Positions 1-12,450 of a stretch of 64,000 nt of DNA are shown piece after piece. The notes under the pieces are model-generated. The model made no database searches. It saw nothing but the letters and a program-made list of their open reading frames with translations, and was not told the DNA's origin. How positions within the stretch are numbered: position 1 is the first letter of the stretch; each line of letters begins with the position of its first letter. The DNA comes from Liopterus haemorrhoidalis (Eukaryota; Arthropoda; Insecta; Coleoptera; Dytiscidae), in NCBI GenBank assembly GCA_963971575.1, contig OZ020618.1:30928540-30992539 (forward strand), written 5' to 3'. A program made the translations under genes and the position numbers.

Positions 1-824
1 TAGATAAGAATATTGATGAATATTAAACAACAAATATTTATCTGTATGTTCGTTAATATTTTTCTCTCTTATCTAAGACCCAATCGAGGGTACTTTTTAC
101 GGTTGTACCCTGCTACACGAATTCTTCTTCAACGAAAGTATTTGCAAATCTACTCTTTTAAAACCAATATATTAAATGAAATTTTGTTGAAGTCTATCTG
201 TAGGGGCACTACGCCAAAATGGACCGATTTCAACAAGATTTCCAACACACCTTTAAGTGAATCCAGGGCAGTTTTAGGTTATATTTCAGAATTTCAATTT
301 AAGGGCTAGTTTTAGGGAGTGAGAAGAAAATAAATTAGTATTTCGGTATAACTTAAACTATTCATCAAAATCGCTTCCGTTTTATTTTCTTTCTTATGTT
401 GGAAAGAAATTAAAAAAGTTTTTGAGAAAAAATTATCTACATTTTGTCAATGGTAGAAAGAGCCTAGACATTTTTTCCGCAGTAATTTGTTTATGAAAAT
501 TACATAGTTTTCTTTGAACATTTTTGAATAAAACAAAATAAAAATTAAGTAAAGCAGTGGATATGAACAGCAATGACGACAGTTTTAAAATATTATAATT
601 CGTGCTTTAATCAATTTGGAAATGTTCGATTGTGGAAAGACGGTAGGAGTCGGGAACCGTGGATTGTGTCGGATTCACCGTTTACATAAAACACTCACAT
701 TTCACATAACTATTCGGACTAATGTTGTACAAATTATATACTCGAATATTTATTTAATATTACTGACTTCAATCAAATAATTATAGTACGAGTTATTACG
801 CGTTATTTTGCATACATGACAAAA

Positions 825-858
825 CTCACATCTGTGTTACTTTCAACACAGATGTGAG
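825..858. repeat. Perfect 14-bp hairpin
   Basis: CTCACATCTGTGTT (825-838) is followed after six bases by its exact reverse complement (845-858). There is no adjacent gene. It belongs with the other perfect short-loop inverted duplications in this window. Confidence 0.75.
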
Positions 859-1794
859 GATGGAAGTCATTTGCAAATTTAATGAGCGGGGTTTCATTTT
901 CTTCTATTGGTTTGAATCATATGATGCGTAATTTGTAAGTTACTTGTCGTGTTACCCATCATATCATATTCAATATCAGTTTGATGACCTTTATTGTATT
1001 GTTTTATACTCCAGGTATTGCTTAACCGCGCTTAATACTACTTACGTCAATGATAGTAATTATTATAATGATGCATAAAAATTTTAGTACTGAGACATTG
1101 AACTCTCGTTCTCTTTCTGGGCACACCCACACTTTTCCATCTTAATCTGTTAAGTGTTGGACCTTTTTATGTATTTTGTACTCCAATACTTGCAAGATTT
1201 TCTCTTAACGTTAGCTAAGTTTCACTAGCCATCTACTAGGTTCAGGGCTAAAATGGGAACATGTTTAGTATACTGGGAATTCTCGATGGGTTTATTGAGG
1301 TCTCGATGTTATCTCGATAGATTAAAATTCTAAAAAAAAAGAAGTTTTTTATAATTTAAGTTATTTATTGCTATCGTAGTTAAAATACAATAAAAATTGC
1401 AAAGAAAAGTCAATAACAATATTGTTTCAAATTTACATTTTTTTTTTTAACCTTGTCAGATCAGGGACCTTCGGAAAATTCTCGGTATTTCGCCGGACCA
1501 GTCCAGTCCTGGAAATGGTCATCTAATTGGTAGATTATCTTCTTTCCCTGATTTTCTTTACCATACTCTCCACCCTTCTTGTCTGGGAAGCACAGGGATG
1601 CTGATTTGAACCCCCTCCACTCACTTCGGAGTTTCAGTTTTCGATATTGTGCAGTCAGCTCTGAGGTTGACTCAGCATCAAGTATTTAATACTTAAAATG
1701 ATGACCTATTTATGTGGAGATAATAGGACCGTTTGAAACGTCACATTTACCATGTGGATTTTATATCTACGACCGGCAGTCTAGAAACAGAGAG

Positions 1795-1860
1795 AACTTA
1801 CCTTCTCTGCCCTAGACGCCTATCTAGGCGTTGGGAATCTATTATTAACTTATTATTTCA
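1795..1860. repeat. Dispersed repeat, copy 1
   Basis: The stretch containing CTTACCTTCTCTGCCC and GCGTTGGGAA recurs at 53985-54055. In that second copy the CTTACCTTCTCTGCCC part is doubled in tandem. This copy contains the small dyad ACGCCTATCTAGGCGT. The repeat class is unknown. Confidence 0.5.
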
Positions 1861-3099
1861 TCTTCATCATCTGCCTAGTCTATCGTAATCGTCTGCTTCT
1901 AATGCCCTGTGTAACACAGTCTATATATATGTATTCTTGCGTCTTCTCTGTTGGTGGATCCAATGTGTACCATGGATAGTAATAGTATTTTGTTTACCAA
2001 AACAGTTGCTGACGGTATGAAATATAGAACAAAGCTAAAAATCTCTGGCTGTCAAAGAGAATGTCTCGCTTTGCTTGGTCATAAAAATATCACAAAATAG
2101 CACTAATTAAGCTACAGCAACAAAGCTTTTAGTGCCTCGCAAATTCAGTAGACCTAATTCGATCATTTATATTGGAATTTAATTTTCCCCTGTCATTTAA
2201 CAGAAACTTTCATATTAAAATTGTTTTCAGATTCTTTCAGAATAATTAAAGATTATACGCAATTCTAGGTCAACAGTGCAATTTTACATGTCAGTAATTT
2301 TTTAACAAAGAACTTGAAATTACGTACTTACATAATGAAATATATTACTCGAAATTTCTAGTACGGTTTCCTAAAAAAGGTTTCACGGAATTTACTTTTA
2401 ATTACCTACGTACCTAACAATGTTTTAGAGAGAAAAATATACATTTTAATAGCATTTAACCTTTTGCGAAAGAACTTTTACGTTTATTTTAAATTGCAGT
2501 TAAAGTTTAATTTGAAAAAGTCGCAGAAGTAACTTTTTTTTTGTAAATAAATGAATACAAAATAGAAATTTTAAATTACATCATTTGTATTACAAATTAC
2601 AAATTGTAACAACAGATGCCAATAATATTAGACTTTCGTAAATATTTGGCGCTATTTGGACTGTCTATACAGGAAATAAATTATATAGATAACTCAGTCA
2701 AGGAATGTTAGTAACATATGCACATACAAAAAGAAAAAAAAAATAGTTGGCTTTGGTATTTTTATGTACCTATAAGTATGTCTTAGACCACATGTTAAAA
2801 TTTGACTCATACCCATTAAATTATGAAATGAAAATAAAACGCGTTATGCAGTGTGTATTTTTGGGAACCGCTTAAGCATTGCTGACGTCTCTATTATAAG
2901 AAATTTGAAGGAGCGTAAAAATAAAATGGTCATATGTTTCTTTTGTATTATGTACTATTTCAGTTATCATCAATGTGCATTAAAAAATTTCAGATACTTA
3001 GACACACGTCTTTGAATAATATAATGTGGGACAAAAATTGTTTAGAATAAGTTTTGGAAAAAGAGGGTTAAAATATTTGTGGTAAATGTTTTAAAAGCC

Positions 3100-3553
3100 T
3101 TTTTTGTTGTTCCAAATAAATCAATGCTGAAATATACTGCAACCAACTGGTTGAAATGATGCAAAAACTTAAAGAAAAACAGTCTAGATTGGTCAACAGA
3201 TCGACTCATAACTTATTGCATGATAACGCTAGACCACACCTGCACAAATGAATAACAAAACTAAAGGAATTGGAGTTGTAAAATTCTTCATCATCCTCCA
3301 TACTCACCAGACCTAGCCCTCACTGACTACCACTTCTTCGTTTAATTCCGACAATACTGTAAAACTGGCCTTCCAGGAATTCATTCTCGTCCGCCAGGGT
3401 TTTATACCACCGGTATGAACAACCTTCCGCTTAAATGGCAAAAGTGTATAGACAATATGGGTGCATACTTTGATGAATAAAATAATTCCTTATATTTGTA
3501 AGTTATGAACCAACTTTGCCTTTTTTTCTACAAATTTCATTCATGACGACCTA
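3100..3553 (+). pseudogene. Mariner-type transposase fossil (3' half)
   Basis: Reading the + strand gives a degraded C-terminal half of a mariner transposase. An INAEIYCNQL-like stretch is followed by HDNARPH (about 3219-3239), which carries the family's second catalytic Asp. A PYSPDLALTDYHFF-like stretch (about 3298-3340) carries the third Asp of the DD34D triad. In-frame stops and frameshifts interrupt the rest. The right end, with CGACCTAA near 3545-3553, resembles a mariner inverted terminal repeat read outward. The N-terminal DNA-binding half and the left terminus were not found, so the copy is probably 5'-truncated and dead. Confidence 0.75.
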
Positions 3554-4387
3554 ATATAAAATAATTTTACGTATGATTTTAATAAATACGCGTTATTTCC
3601 TTCGCCTTATATAGTGTAACTGAATCGTGAACGAACTGCAAAAAATCAAACTGCAGCCAACGAAACCCCGTGGCTATAGTTACTTACATATATGCGCCGA
3701 ATAATTACTACGGCGCGAGTTTTGCTTTCATAATCAGATTTTAATGGCAATAGACTAAAATAATAAGGTACACATAAATTTTTTATAATTTCAGCATATA
3801 AATGTACTATATTTAATCCCAACTGTAGAACGTAGGACACGTACTTGCAACTGTAGGACTGTCCTACTTAATATAGGACACCTAGCAACCTTAGTTATAT
3901 TTTATCGTCTCAATTAATATACCAACTTTTAAAAAAAAGTTATTCATGGAGTAAATTTCAATTTTTAAAAGTTGTCCGAACAAGGTCATTTGTGAATTGT
4001 ATGCTATAAGAATTTAGCCACGCCTATCACATTTCACGCTATTGGTTCATTTACAATAACGCCAAACAAACTCAGACTGTGAATTCTCACAAACAGGAAC
4101 AGTGAATATAGACGTTTGTCGTAGCTAGGTTTAAACAATGAACTAAGCAGTTAGACAAACTATAGACTTGGTAATTCTTGTACAAACTGCCAGAGTAAGT
4201 GAGAGAAAAACACATCAGTACCTTAATTGTAATATCATATAACCTTGATCGGACAACCTAACTTCAATAATATTGTATATTATTATAGTTAAACAATGCA
4301 TAGTAATATTAAGTATGTAATAATAAGGGTGCTAATAATCTTAGCAATTAGAGCATCATAAATGTATAAATAAAAAAATGATGTGAG
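3554..4387. other. Stretch without recognised features
   Basis: AT-rich sequence with no coding frame longer than about 65 codons and no repeat family I can name. Confidence 0.5.
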
Positions 4388-5326
4388 GTGTGAATTTACA
4401 CACATTTCAGGGTTTCGTAAGTGTTTAGTAAGTGAAAGAGGCCAACAGAAAACTGTAAGTGTCGGACAATATTTTTTCTGTGCTCACTTTATTATCAACA
4501 GTTTTTAGTGTTTTGTAGGTATGACCAAAAAACCCTTATACCGTCATTTTCTCATCTGTCTGTCTGTCTGTCTCTTCGGTAAAAATTGTAGCCAAGAGGC
4601 TAAACCTAGAGAGTTGAAATTTGGTATTGGAAAAAAAAATTTTTTTTTTTAAATTCTGAGTAGGGTTTCAAATGAAAGCCCTTAACACGTAGATTAACGA
4701 TCAAAACTAAAAATCTGAAAAAATTCTAAGTAATGTACATTGGTGTGAACCGGCATAGTACAACAAGAATTTTTGATCAGATTATGTTTTCGGAAAATAA
4801 CGCATTTTTTGTGTTTTTTGGTTGACGATGTAAAATATTTAATACGTTATGTAACAAAGGAAACCAGTAAGCTTTCATAGTCTAATGGTTAGCCTTCTCG
4901 CTTCCTAAGTTGCAAACTGTGGTTTGCTTCCGGTCTGGAGACAATTTTATTTTTTCTGTTTTTTTTGCATTTTTATTTTGTTTAAATTATTTTGTCAAAA
5001 TTCTAGGTATATTTTGTCAAATGTTGCTTTTAATTTTTAAAAGCGTAAATTTAATAACCAGTGGGAATTATTGAAATTATAATTTAATTCTATGTTTCAA
5101 TGTATACGAAATCATAGGGGCGGAGCTTATGACTTAAAACAACCAATGGAAGCCATATATATATATATAATACTGCACATATTAAGAAACCTAAATAATG
5201 GTATTAGGCATTCGAACTAAAATTAACAAAAAAATATTTTAACATAAAATTTATTTTGGCATCCCAAATAATCATCTTTCACTTACTAAATACCTGCGAA
5301 ACCCTGAAATGTGTGAAAATTCACAC
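4388..5326 (-). mobile_element. Composite element with inverted termini, copy A
   Basis: The left end (GTGTGAATTTACACACATTT...) and right end (...AAATGTGTGAAAATTCACAC) form an inverted repeat of about 50 bp. Each terminus contains its own small dyad, GTGTGAATTTTCACAC in the better copies. The interior has a CTGT/CAGA microsatellite near 4555-4575, a conserved block around AAAACGCATTTTTTGTG, and a tRNA-like promoter at 4878-4931. Other copies (25718-26843 and 32400-33399) lie in the opposite orientation; partial relatives occur near 29700, 34441 and 35195. There is no coding region. It could be a MITE that captured a SINE, or a SINE/LINE tail flanked by palindromes; the class is unresolved. 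Confidence 0.65.
4878..4931 (+). promoter_or_regulatory. tRNA-like pol III promoter inside copy A
   Basis: TAGTCTAATGG (4878-4888) resembles a tRNA A box, and GGTTTGCTTCC (4921-4931) resembles a B box (consensus GGTTCGANTCC). The spacing is that of a short tRNA. The B box is better in copy C (GGTTCGCTTCC, minus strand 32820-32830). It is a tRNA-derived SINE head, not a functional tRNA gene: no complete cloverleaf was evident. Confidence 0.55.
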
Positions 5327-5473
5327 TTCAGTTCAATTTTTTATAATAACTTCTGTTCGTTGATTTGAATATTAAGAGCTTTAATTTAATATTGTACACT
5401 AAATTCAAATAATATGCAAGAATATCGACAAAAAAAATAAAATCCAATTTGCTATTTGAATTATACTATAAGT

Positions 5474-8400
5474 ACTAGCTGAGTACCCGTGCTTCGCTAC
5501 GGTATACTGACGGACGCATTAGTGTAAAATCCTCAGTTTGTTTTTAAACATGTGTATGGGTAACCTTTGTAAGCAAAAACCTAGTCGGTATCTCATCTGT
5601 CCTAAGAGATATTGAGGAAACCATGAAAAAACATTATACCCTTTTACACTATATAGGGCTCGAACTACTGAGTAAAAAAAAACTGTAAAACTTTTTAAAC
5701 ATTTTAGAAAGACATATATATGTTAAAAGGAATATTATAACTCAACAAACGAAGAAAATGCGAAGAGTTTTATAATTCTTCTCTAGGGGTTGATTAGGGT
5801 ATAATTTTGACATAACTTTATATTTTTATGGGTAATCTTTGTAAGTAAAAACCAAGTCGATATCTCAATGGTCCTAAGAGATATTGAGGAATCCGTGAAA
5901 TCACATTTCAGCCAATTTCACCCTCTTAGGGACTGAATTTTGAAAAATTCCATATTAGTGGGTGCTTACGTCATGGATGGAATATATTTCCCGAATGCCT
6001 GTATGTCAAGGGACGTTCTATCGAATAAAAATACCAATTTACCCCGTTAAGAATGAAATTAAAAAAACTGTAAAAACGCTTTCTAAATATTTTGAATAGA
6101 AACCTATGCACCAAAATGAAATGTTATAACTCAGGAAATACAAAGGTTTCTATAATTCAACCCGAATGTAGATTCACCCGTTTAGGGGTTGATTAGGGAA
6201 AAATCCTGAATAAAAAAAAAAAAATGTATGGGTAACCTTTTTAAGCAAAAATCAAGTCTATATCTCATTAGTCCTAAGAGATATTGAGGAATCCCTGAAA
6301 TCAAATTGCATCCCTTTTCACCCCTTAGGGCTGGAATTTCATAAAACCCCTTCTTAGTGAGTGCTTACATCATGGACGGTATATAATTACCGAATTTCAT
6401 GTCTCTATGTCCAGAGACGTCTAGAGATGTTCTATCAAAAATGAGTGTTATAACTCAACAAAGATTGGAACTAAGAAACTGGAAATACGAAGGGTTCAAT
6501 TTAGAGGTTAATTAAGACAAAATTCTGAATTCCTATGTTATTTAAACATTTGTTTAGATAACCATTGTAAGTAAAAACCAAGTCGATATCTGATTGGCCC
6601 TAAGAGATATTGAGGAATCCCTGAAATCACATTTGACCCCCTCTTTAGACCCTTCGAGGTCAACTTCGAAAAATCTCTTATTAGTAGGTGCTTACGTCAT
6701 GGAAAGAATATACTTTGCGAATTTCATGTATCTATGTCCAAAAAACGTTCTATCGAATAAAAAAATACCCATTTACCCCTTTAAAGGTGAATTTTTGAAA
6801 AACTGTCAAAATTATTTCGAGGTATTTTAAAAAGGCACCTATGTGCCAAAAAGAAACCTTATAACTCAACAAACACAGGAAATACGACGGGATGTAAAAT
6901 TCACCCCGATTGTAGATACACCCCTTTAGGAGTTGATTAGGACAAAATCCTGAAATAGGTTTTTCGGCATTTGTATGAGTAATCTTTGTAAGAAAAAACC
7001 AAGTCGATATTTTATTGGTCCGAAGAGATATTAAGAAATCCTTGAATTGACATTTCACTCCTTTGCACCCTAAGGGATGCAATTTTAAAACACTGTCAAT
7101 ATTATTTGGAGATATTTTAAAAAGACACTTATGTGCCAAAAAGAAATTTTCTAACTCAACAAACTCAGGAAATACGACAGCATTTATTTTAAAAATGTAC
7201 TCCCGTAATTTTTTATTTCTAACAAAAAAATACTAATTTCCCTTTAGGAGTGAAAGAAAACTGTCAAAACACATATATGCCAAAATGGAATGTTATAACT
7301 CAACAACCGCTGGATATACAAAGGGTTCTATAATTCACCCCGGATGTAGATTCAGGGGTTGATTAAGATAAAATCCTGAAATTCATTTTTCGGCATTTGT
7401 ATGGGTAATCTTTATAAGCAAAAACCAAGTCTATATCTTATTGATCCTAGTAGATATTAAGCCGTCCTTGAAATCACAATTTCCTCTTTTCACCCTTTAG
7501 GGGTGATATTTGTTAAAGGTAAAAAACTGTTAAAACCATTTCGAGATATTTTAAAAAGACACCAATGTGCCAAAAAGAAACGTTATAACTCAACAAACAC
7601 AAGAAATACGACGCGATGTATAATCTACCCCGTTTGTAGAATCACCCCTTTAGGGGTTGATTAGGACGAAATCCTGAAATAAGTTTTTCGGCATTTGTAT
7701 GGATAATTTTTGTAAGCAAACACCAAGTCGATATCTTCTTGGTCCTAAAAGAATTAAGGAATTACTGAAATCACATTTCACCCCTTTTCAACCTTAAGGG
7801 GTGAAATTAAAAAAAATATAGCAAAATCATTTCGAGATATTAAAAAAAAAACACCTATGTGCCAAAAAGTAATGTTGCAACTAAACGAACACAGGAAATA
7901 CGACGGGATGTATAATTCATCCCGATTGTAGATCCACCCCTTAAGGGGTTGATTAGGACAAAATCAAAAATTTGGTTTTTCGGTATTTGCATGGGTAGTT
8001 GTTGTAACCAAAAACCAAGTCAATATCTTATTGGTCCTAAAAAATGTTAAACAATCCTTGAAATCACATTTTACCCCTTTTCACCCTTTAGGGGTTAAAT
8101 TTAAAAAATTGTCAAAACCATTTCGAGATATTTTAAAAATACGCCTATGTGCCAAAAATAAACCTTATAACTCAACAAACACAGGGAATACGACGGGATG
8201 TATAATTCACCCCAATTGTAGATTCACCCTTTAGGGGTTGATAAGGACAAAATCCTGTAATATATTTTTCCGTATTTGTATTGGTAATCTTTGTAAGCAA
8301 AAAGCAAGTCGATATCTTATTGGTCCTAAGAGATATTAAGGAATCCTTGAAATCACAATTCACCCCTTTTCACCCTTTAGGGGTGAAATTTTAAAAAACT

Positions 8401-10272
8401 ACCAAAACCTTTTCGAGATATTTTAAAAAGACACCTATGTGCTAAAAAGTAATGTTGCAACTAAACGAACACAGGAAATACGACGGAATGTATAACTCAC
8501 CCCGATTGTAGCTCCACTTGAAATTGATGATTCGGTATTTGTATGGGTAATCTTTGTAAGCAAAAACCAAGTCGATATCTTATTGGACCTAAGAGATATT
8601 AAAGAATCCTTAAAATCACAATTCAACCCTTTTCACCCTTTAGGGGTGAAATTTCAAAAAACTGTCAATACCATTTTGAGATATTTTAAAAAGACACTTA
8701 TGGGCTAAAAAGTAATGTTACAACTAAACGAACACAGGAATTACGACGAGATGTATAATTCACCCCGATTGTAGATCCACCCCTTTAGGGGTTGATTAGG
8801 ACAAAAACCTGAAATATGTTTTTCGGTATTTGCATGGGTAATCTTTGTAAGCAAAAAGCAAGTCGATATCTTATTGGTTCTAAGAGATATTAAGGAATAC
8901 TTGAAATCATAATTCACCCCTTATCACCCTATAGGGGTGAAATTTTAAAAAACTACCAAAATGTTTTCGAGATATTTTAAAAAGACTCCTATGTGCTAAA
9001 AAGCAATGTTGCAACTAAACGTACACAAGAAATACGACGGAATGTATAACTCACCCCGATTGTAGATCCACCCCTTTAGGGGTTGATTAGGACAAATTCC
9101 TGAAATAAGTTTTTCGGTAATTGTATGGATAATCTTTGCAAGCAAACAGTAAGTTGATATCTTATTGATCCTAAAAGATATTAAGGAAGCCTTAAAATCA
9201 CAATTCACCCCTTTTCAACCCTTATGGATGGAATTTTAAAAAACTGTCAAACCCATTTCGAGATATTTTAAAAAGACACCTATGTACCAAAAAGTAATGT
9301 TGCAACCAAACGAACACAGGAATTACGACGGGATATATAATTCACCCCGATTGTAGATTCACCCCTTTAGGGGTTGATTAGAACAAAATCCTGAAATTGG
9401 TGATTCGGTATTTGTGTGAGTAATCTTTGTAAGCAAAAAGCAAGTCGATATCTTATTGGTCCTAAGAGATATTAAAGAATCCTTAAAATCACAATTCACC
9501 CCTTTTCAACCCTTATGGATGGAATTTTATAAAACTGTCAAACCCATTTCGAGATATTTTAAAAAGACACCTATGTGCCAAAAAGTAATGTTGCAACCAA
9601 ACGAACACAGGAATTACGACGGGATATATAATTCACCCCGATTGTAGACACCCCTTTAGGGGTTGATTAGAACAAAATCCTGAAATTGGTGATTCGGTAT
9701 TTGTATGGGTAATCTTTGTAAGCAAAAAGCAAGTCGATATCTTATTGGTTCTAAGAGATATTAAAGAATCCTTAAAATCACAATTCACCCCGTTTCACCC
9801 TTTAGGGGTGAAATTTCAAAGAACTGTCAATACCATTGCGAGGTATTTTAAAAAGACACCTATGTGCCAAAAAGTAATCTTGCAACTAAACGAACACAGG
9901 AAATACAATGGGATGTATAATCCACTCCGATTGTAGGTCCACCCCTTTAGGGGTTGATTAGGGCAAAATCCCGAAATTGGTTTTTCGGCATTTGTATGGG
10001 TAATACTGATAAGCAAAAACTAAGTCGATATCCCATCGGCCCTAATAGATATTAAGGAATTCGTGAAATCACGTTTCACCCCTTTTCATCCCTTAGGGGT
10101 GGAATTTCGAAAAATCCCTTCTTAGTGGGTGCTTGCGTCATGAAGGGAATATACTCTCCGAATTTCAAGTTTCTAGGCCCAGGGGTTCGGGCTGGGCGAT
10201 GATGAGTGAGTCAGTCAGTCAGTCAGTCAGTCAGTCAGTCAGTCAGGACACTGCCTTTTATATATATAGATT
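5474..10272 (+). repeat. Element made of ~15 degenerate tandem units
   Basis: A phrase like CAAGTCGATATCTTATTGG recurs near 5583, 5853, 6253, 6580, 7000, 7427, 7725, 8017, 8306, 8568, 8859, 9150, 9441, 9730 and 10022. Spacing is ~270-430 bp on the left and a regular 289-292 bp on the right, except one 262-bp unit. Each unit has two CACCCTTTAGGGGT-like dyads. The left edge carries CCCGTGCTTCGCTACGG. The right edge ends in a TCAG/CAGT microsatellite (10210-10244) and TTTTATATATATAGATT. Such ends recur on arthropod dispersed repeats, but I cannot assign a class. Short reading frames inside it are shadows of the repeat unit. Confidence 0.8.
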
Positions 10273-10277
10273 TCCCT

Positions 10278-10486
10278 ACTCAGAGCAGGCTTTAGCAAGT
10301 CTGGTGCCAGGGGCGAGATTTTTTTGACGCCCCCATAAAAAAAATACTCTATATAATACAAGTGATGTCCTAAAAAAAAGGTCCTCACTTCTCAAATACA
10401 AGTGATGATCTGACCGTCCGCCGCCCTTCCTGGCCTGGCACCCTAGGCGATCGCCCGACCTCGCCCTCCCTTAAAGCCGCTACTGT
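10278..10486. mobile_element. Small MITE-like element
   Basis: The left end CAGAGCAGGCTTTAGC and the reverse complement of the right end, CAGTAGCGGCTTTAAG, are imperfect inverted repeats. The interior is GC-rich, unlike its surroundings. It resembles hAT-type MITEs, but no clean target-site duplication was found. Confidence 0.4.
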
Positions 10487-10761
10487 CAATGACACTTCCT
10501 ACTAAAAATGATTGACACCCATTCTATATTTTAAAAACTTAAAATTAAAAAATCATTTATTGAGTTACAATTAAAATATTTATGTGTACCTGTACATACG
10601 CAAAAATAGCGTTTTTATTAAGTTCCGGGCATACTTAAAGTGCGAACTGGTTTTAATACCTCTTTGTCGTCTTAAGTGTAGTTTTTAAAGTTAAAATTGA
10701 CAGGTTTTAAATTCGCCATTGATTTTGCAGATAACTAACTTGACTAAAATTCAGTTGTCTA
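10487..10761. other. Stretch without recognised features
   Basis: AT-rich spacer; no coding or repeat signal identified. Confidence 0.4.
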
Positions 10762-11016
10762 TGCCGACGGAATGGCCGAGCTCGTTAACCACGCAGTTCT
10801 GATTGATTAAAACAGTCTGAATTGTGAGGTTGCTGGTTCAAGTGCCCGTTAGTAATATTATTCGGGCGAGAAAAATATGTTAACATTACTCCCACTTTCA
10901 TAATCATTGACCCCTCATCCAGGTGTAGGAGCTCGCCCCTGTCATCGGCGATTAGCCTCGTTGCAGAAAGAAGCAAAAAAAAAAAATAAATAAATAATTA
11001 AAAAAAAAAAAAAAAA
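10762..11016 (+). mobile_element. tRNA-derived SINE
   Basis: The head reads like a class II (Leu/Ser-type) tRNA: GGAATGGCCGAGCTCGTTAA contains the A box, and GGTTGCTGGTTCAAGTGCCC contains the B box about 70 bp later. A unique body of about 120 bp follows, then an A-rich tail (about 10972-11016) with AAAT repeats. Head, body and A-rich tail are the usual architecture of a SINE mobilised by a LINE. It is not a tRNA gene because the acceptor arm is not maintained. Confidence 0.7.
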
Positions 11017-11434
11017 TGCTAATAATATGAAACAATGATGTGAAAGTAAATAATCCCTCTCATTATTAAAAATATATTTTAAAGCTTTTAATTAAATATT
11101 ATGTTTATAGGGCTTCCTTCAAATTGTGAATATGATTTTGGTGCAATCGTCCAAAGAAATAACTATCTTAAAATGTGTCTACAAATCAAGTCGTAAGCTT
11201 CTTTAATTGGATGGACCTATGCGTAGATATTTGAATGCCATTTAATTATTTTTATCTGCGGAATCATGGTAGAAATGAATCTGTTAGTTGACAAATTTAA
11301 CATTTAAAAACTATGCCTATGATGAAAAATTAAATATAATTCAACGCATAAGTACGTTCCAACTCTAGTAATTAATAATTGCCGAAGGAAATATCTCAAA
11401 TTACATTTGTCAGACGCTTTTTAAAATTCTAAAG
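11017..11434. other. Stretch without recognised features
   Basis: AT-rich; no gene or repeat identified. Confidence 0.4.
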
Positions 11435-11490
11435 CAGCGTTTCTCAACCGGGGGGCCGTGAAAGCTTCGTCCGGGGACCGCGAAGTCGTA
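11435..11490 (+). mobile_element. hAT-type terminal fragment
   Basis: CAGCGTTTCTCAACCGGGGG followed by GGGGACCGCGAAG matches the style of hAT 5' termini (CAGnGTTCTCAAcC...). No matching right end was seen before 11776, so this is a solo end or a decayed element. Confidence 0.45.
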
Positions 11491-11775
11491 TAAGATCGAA
11501 GCATGAAATTATAATAGAAAAACGCTCAATTTTGTAAGATATATTCATAAATATGTGACATTAATGTTCATTAAAATATACCTTTTAAACATAAATAAAA
11601 TAAATTATACTTATTTTGACAACTAATTTAAACTAATTAAAACGGTTCGCGCTAGAGGTACTTCAAGAACTTTCAAGTAGGTACGACTTGAACGTGCAAT
11701 ATTTTTTGTTATGCTCCGAACTACTATTAACTAAAAAGTAAGGATGCGAAAGTGTTCAAAATGGAAAGCAACTTA

Positions 11776-11800
11776 TTTACAAGTGTTCAACACTTGTAAA
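11776..11800. repeat. Perfect 12-bp palindrome at Penelope edge
   Basis: TTTACAAGTGTT-C-AACACTTGTAAA is a perfect palindrome with a single-base centre. It overlaps the outer end of the left Penelope-like copy (11795), so it may have formed during integration or by a later snap-back event. Confidence 0.75.
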
Positions 11801-12172
11801 TAAAAATACTTGCAAGCCATTATAGGTAACCGTAACAGCTATTAAAAACATGTTTATGTAAAAGTTGTTTCTTTTCAAAAGCTTTATCCAAATATACCCA
11901 ACTTGCCATACGTTCATATATACAAAAACGAAGTTGTCCTTGATATCCTGTACTTCCGGTTTATTCCGGAAAATGTAAATACTACCATCCAATTATTTGA
12001 GTAAACTCTGATCACCAAATTTTTTTCTCAACTTGCTCACACATCGTCTTTTCGAGAAAAATCGTGTTTCCTCTATCTGGATGCAACTCCCTCTCTCTCT
12101 CTTTATATATATATAGTAAAATAAAACTTCTCACTCGGTCGTCAAATTGTAAAATATATTGGTCAATTAATA

Positions 12173-12214
12173 AGAGACGTTTCGACTACTCAAGCGTAGT
12201 CATCTTCAGTCTAC
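12173..12214 (-). other. CUGANGA-stem-GAAA motif (hammerhead-like), left copy
   Basis: On the minus strand, GACTGAAGATGACTACG is followed by CTTGAGTAGTCGAAACGTC. GACTAC pairs with GTAGTC around a GCTTGA loop, giving CUGAAGA, stem and GAAA in the order found in hammerhead ribozyme cores, which have been reported in Penelope-like elements. However, one extra U precedes the stem, and no proper stem III loop is visible. It may be a decayed ribozyme or an unrelated structural element. Confidence 0.35.
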
Positions 12215-12450
12215 AATAAAATAATACAAAATAAAATTATAAATAATACAATAATGTTAAAATATAGTAAAAAACAATTTAAAAATCAATATAAAAAACA
12301 CAATATTCAGAAGTAATGTACTAAAATAAAAATTTAAGTTAGCTTACCAACGAGGTGTGAAGGAGGTCCACACATGTCTAAACAGAAAAAAACACAGTCC
12401 GGAGGAATGGAAACATGTCAAAGGTAGGAACATGCACATAAATCAAAAAA

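Larger units (their letters stand above)
1..3090. other. AT-rich stretch, no gene recognised
   Basis: No coding region can be supported. The 98-codon frame at 13-309 has no recognisable motif and is probably chance. A small hairpin (825-858) and one copy of a dispersed repeat (1795-1860) are listed separately. The patch at 1470-1680 is less AT-rich than its surroundings and looks like old repeat sequence, but I could not assign it. Confidence 0.5.

Noticed and set aside
13..309. 98-codon open frame at the left edge
   Set aside because: No motif, AT-rich codon use, no splice context; likely chance.
6594..10016. Series of similar 60-130 codon frames on both strands
   Set aside because: They are translations of the tandem units and are similar only because the DNA repeats; frames shift between units.
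10770..10850. Functional tRNA-Leu/Ser gene
   Set aside because: A and B boxes are present but the acceptor stem is not kept, and a SINE body with A-rich tail follows.
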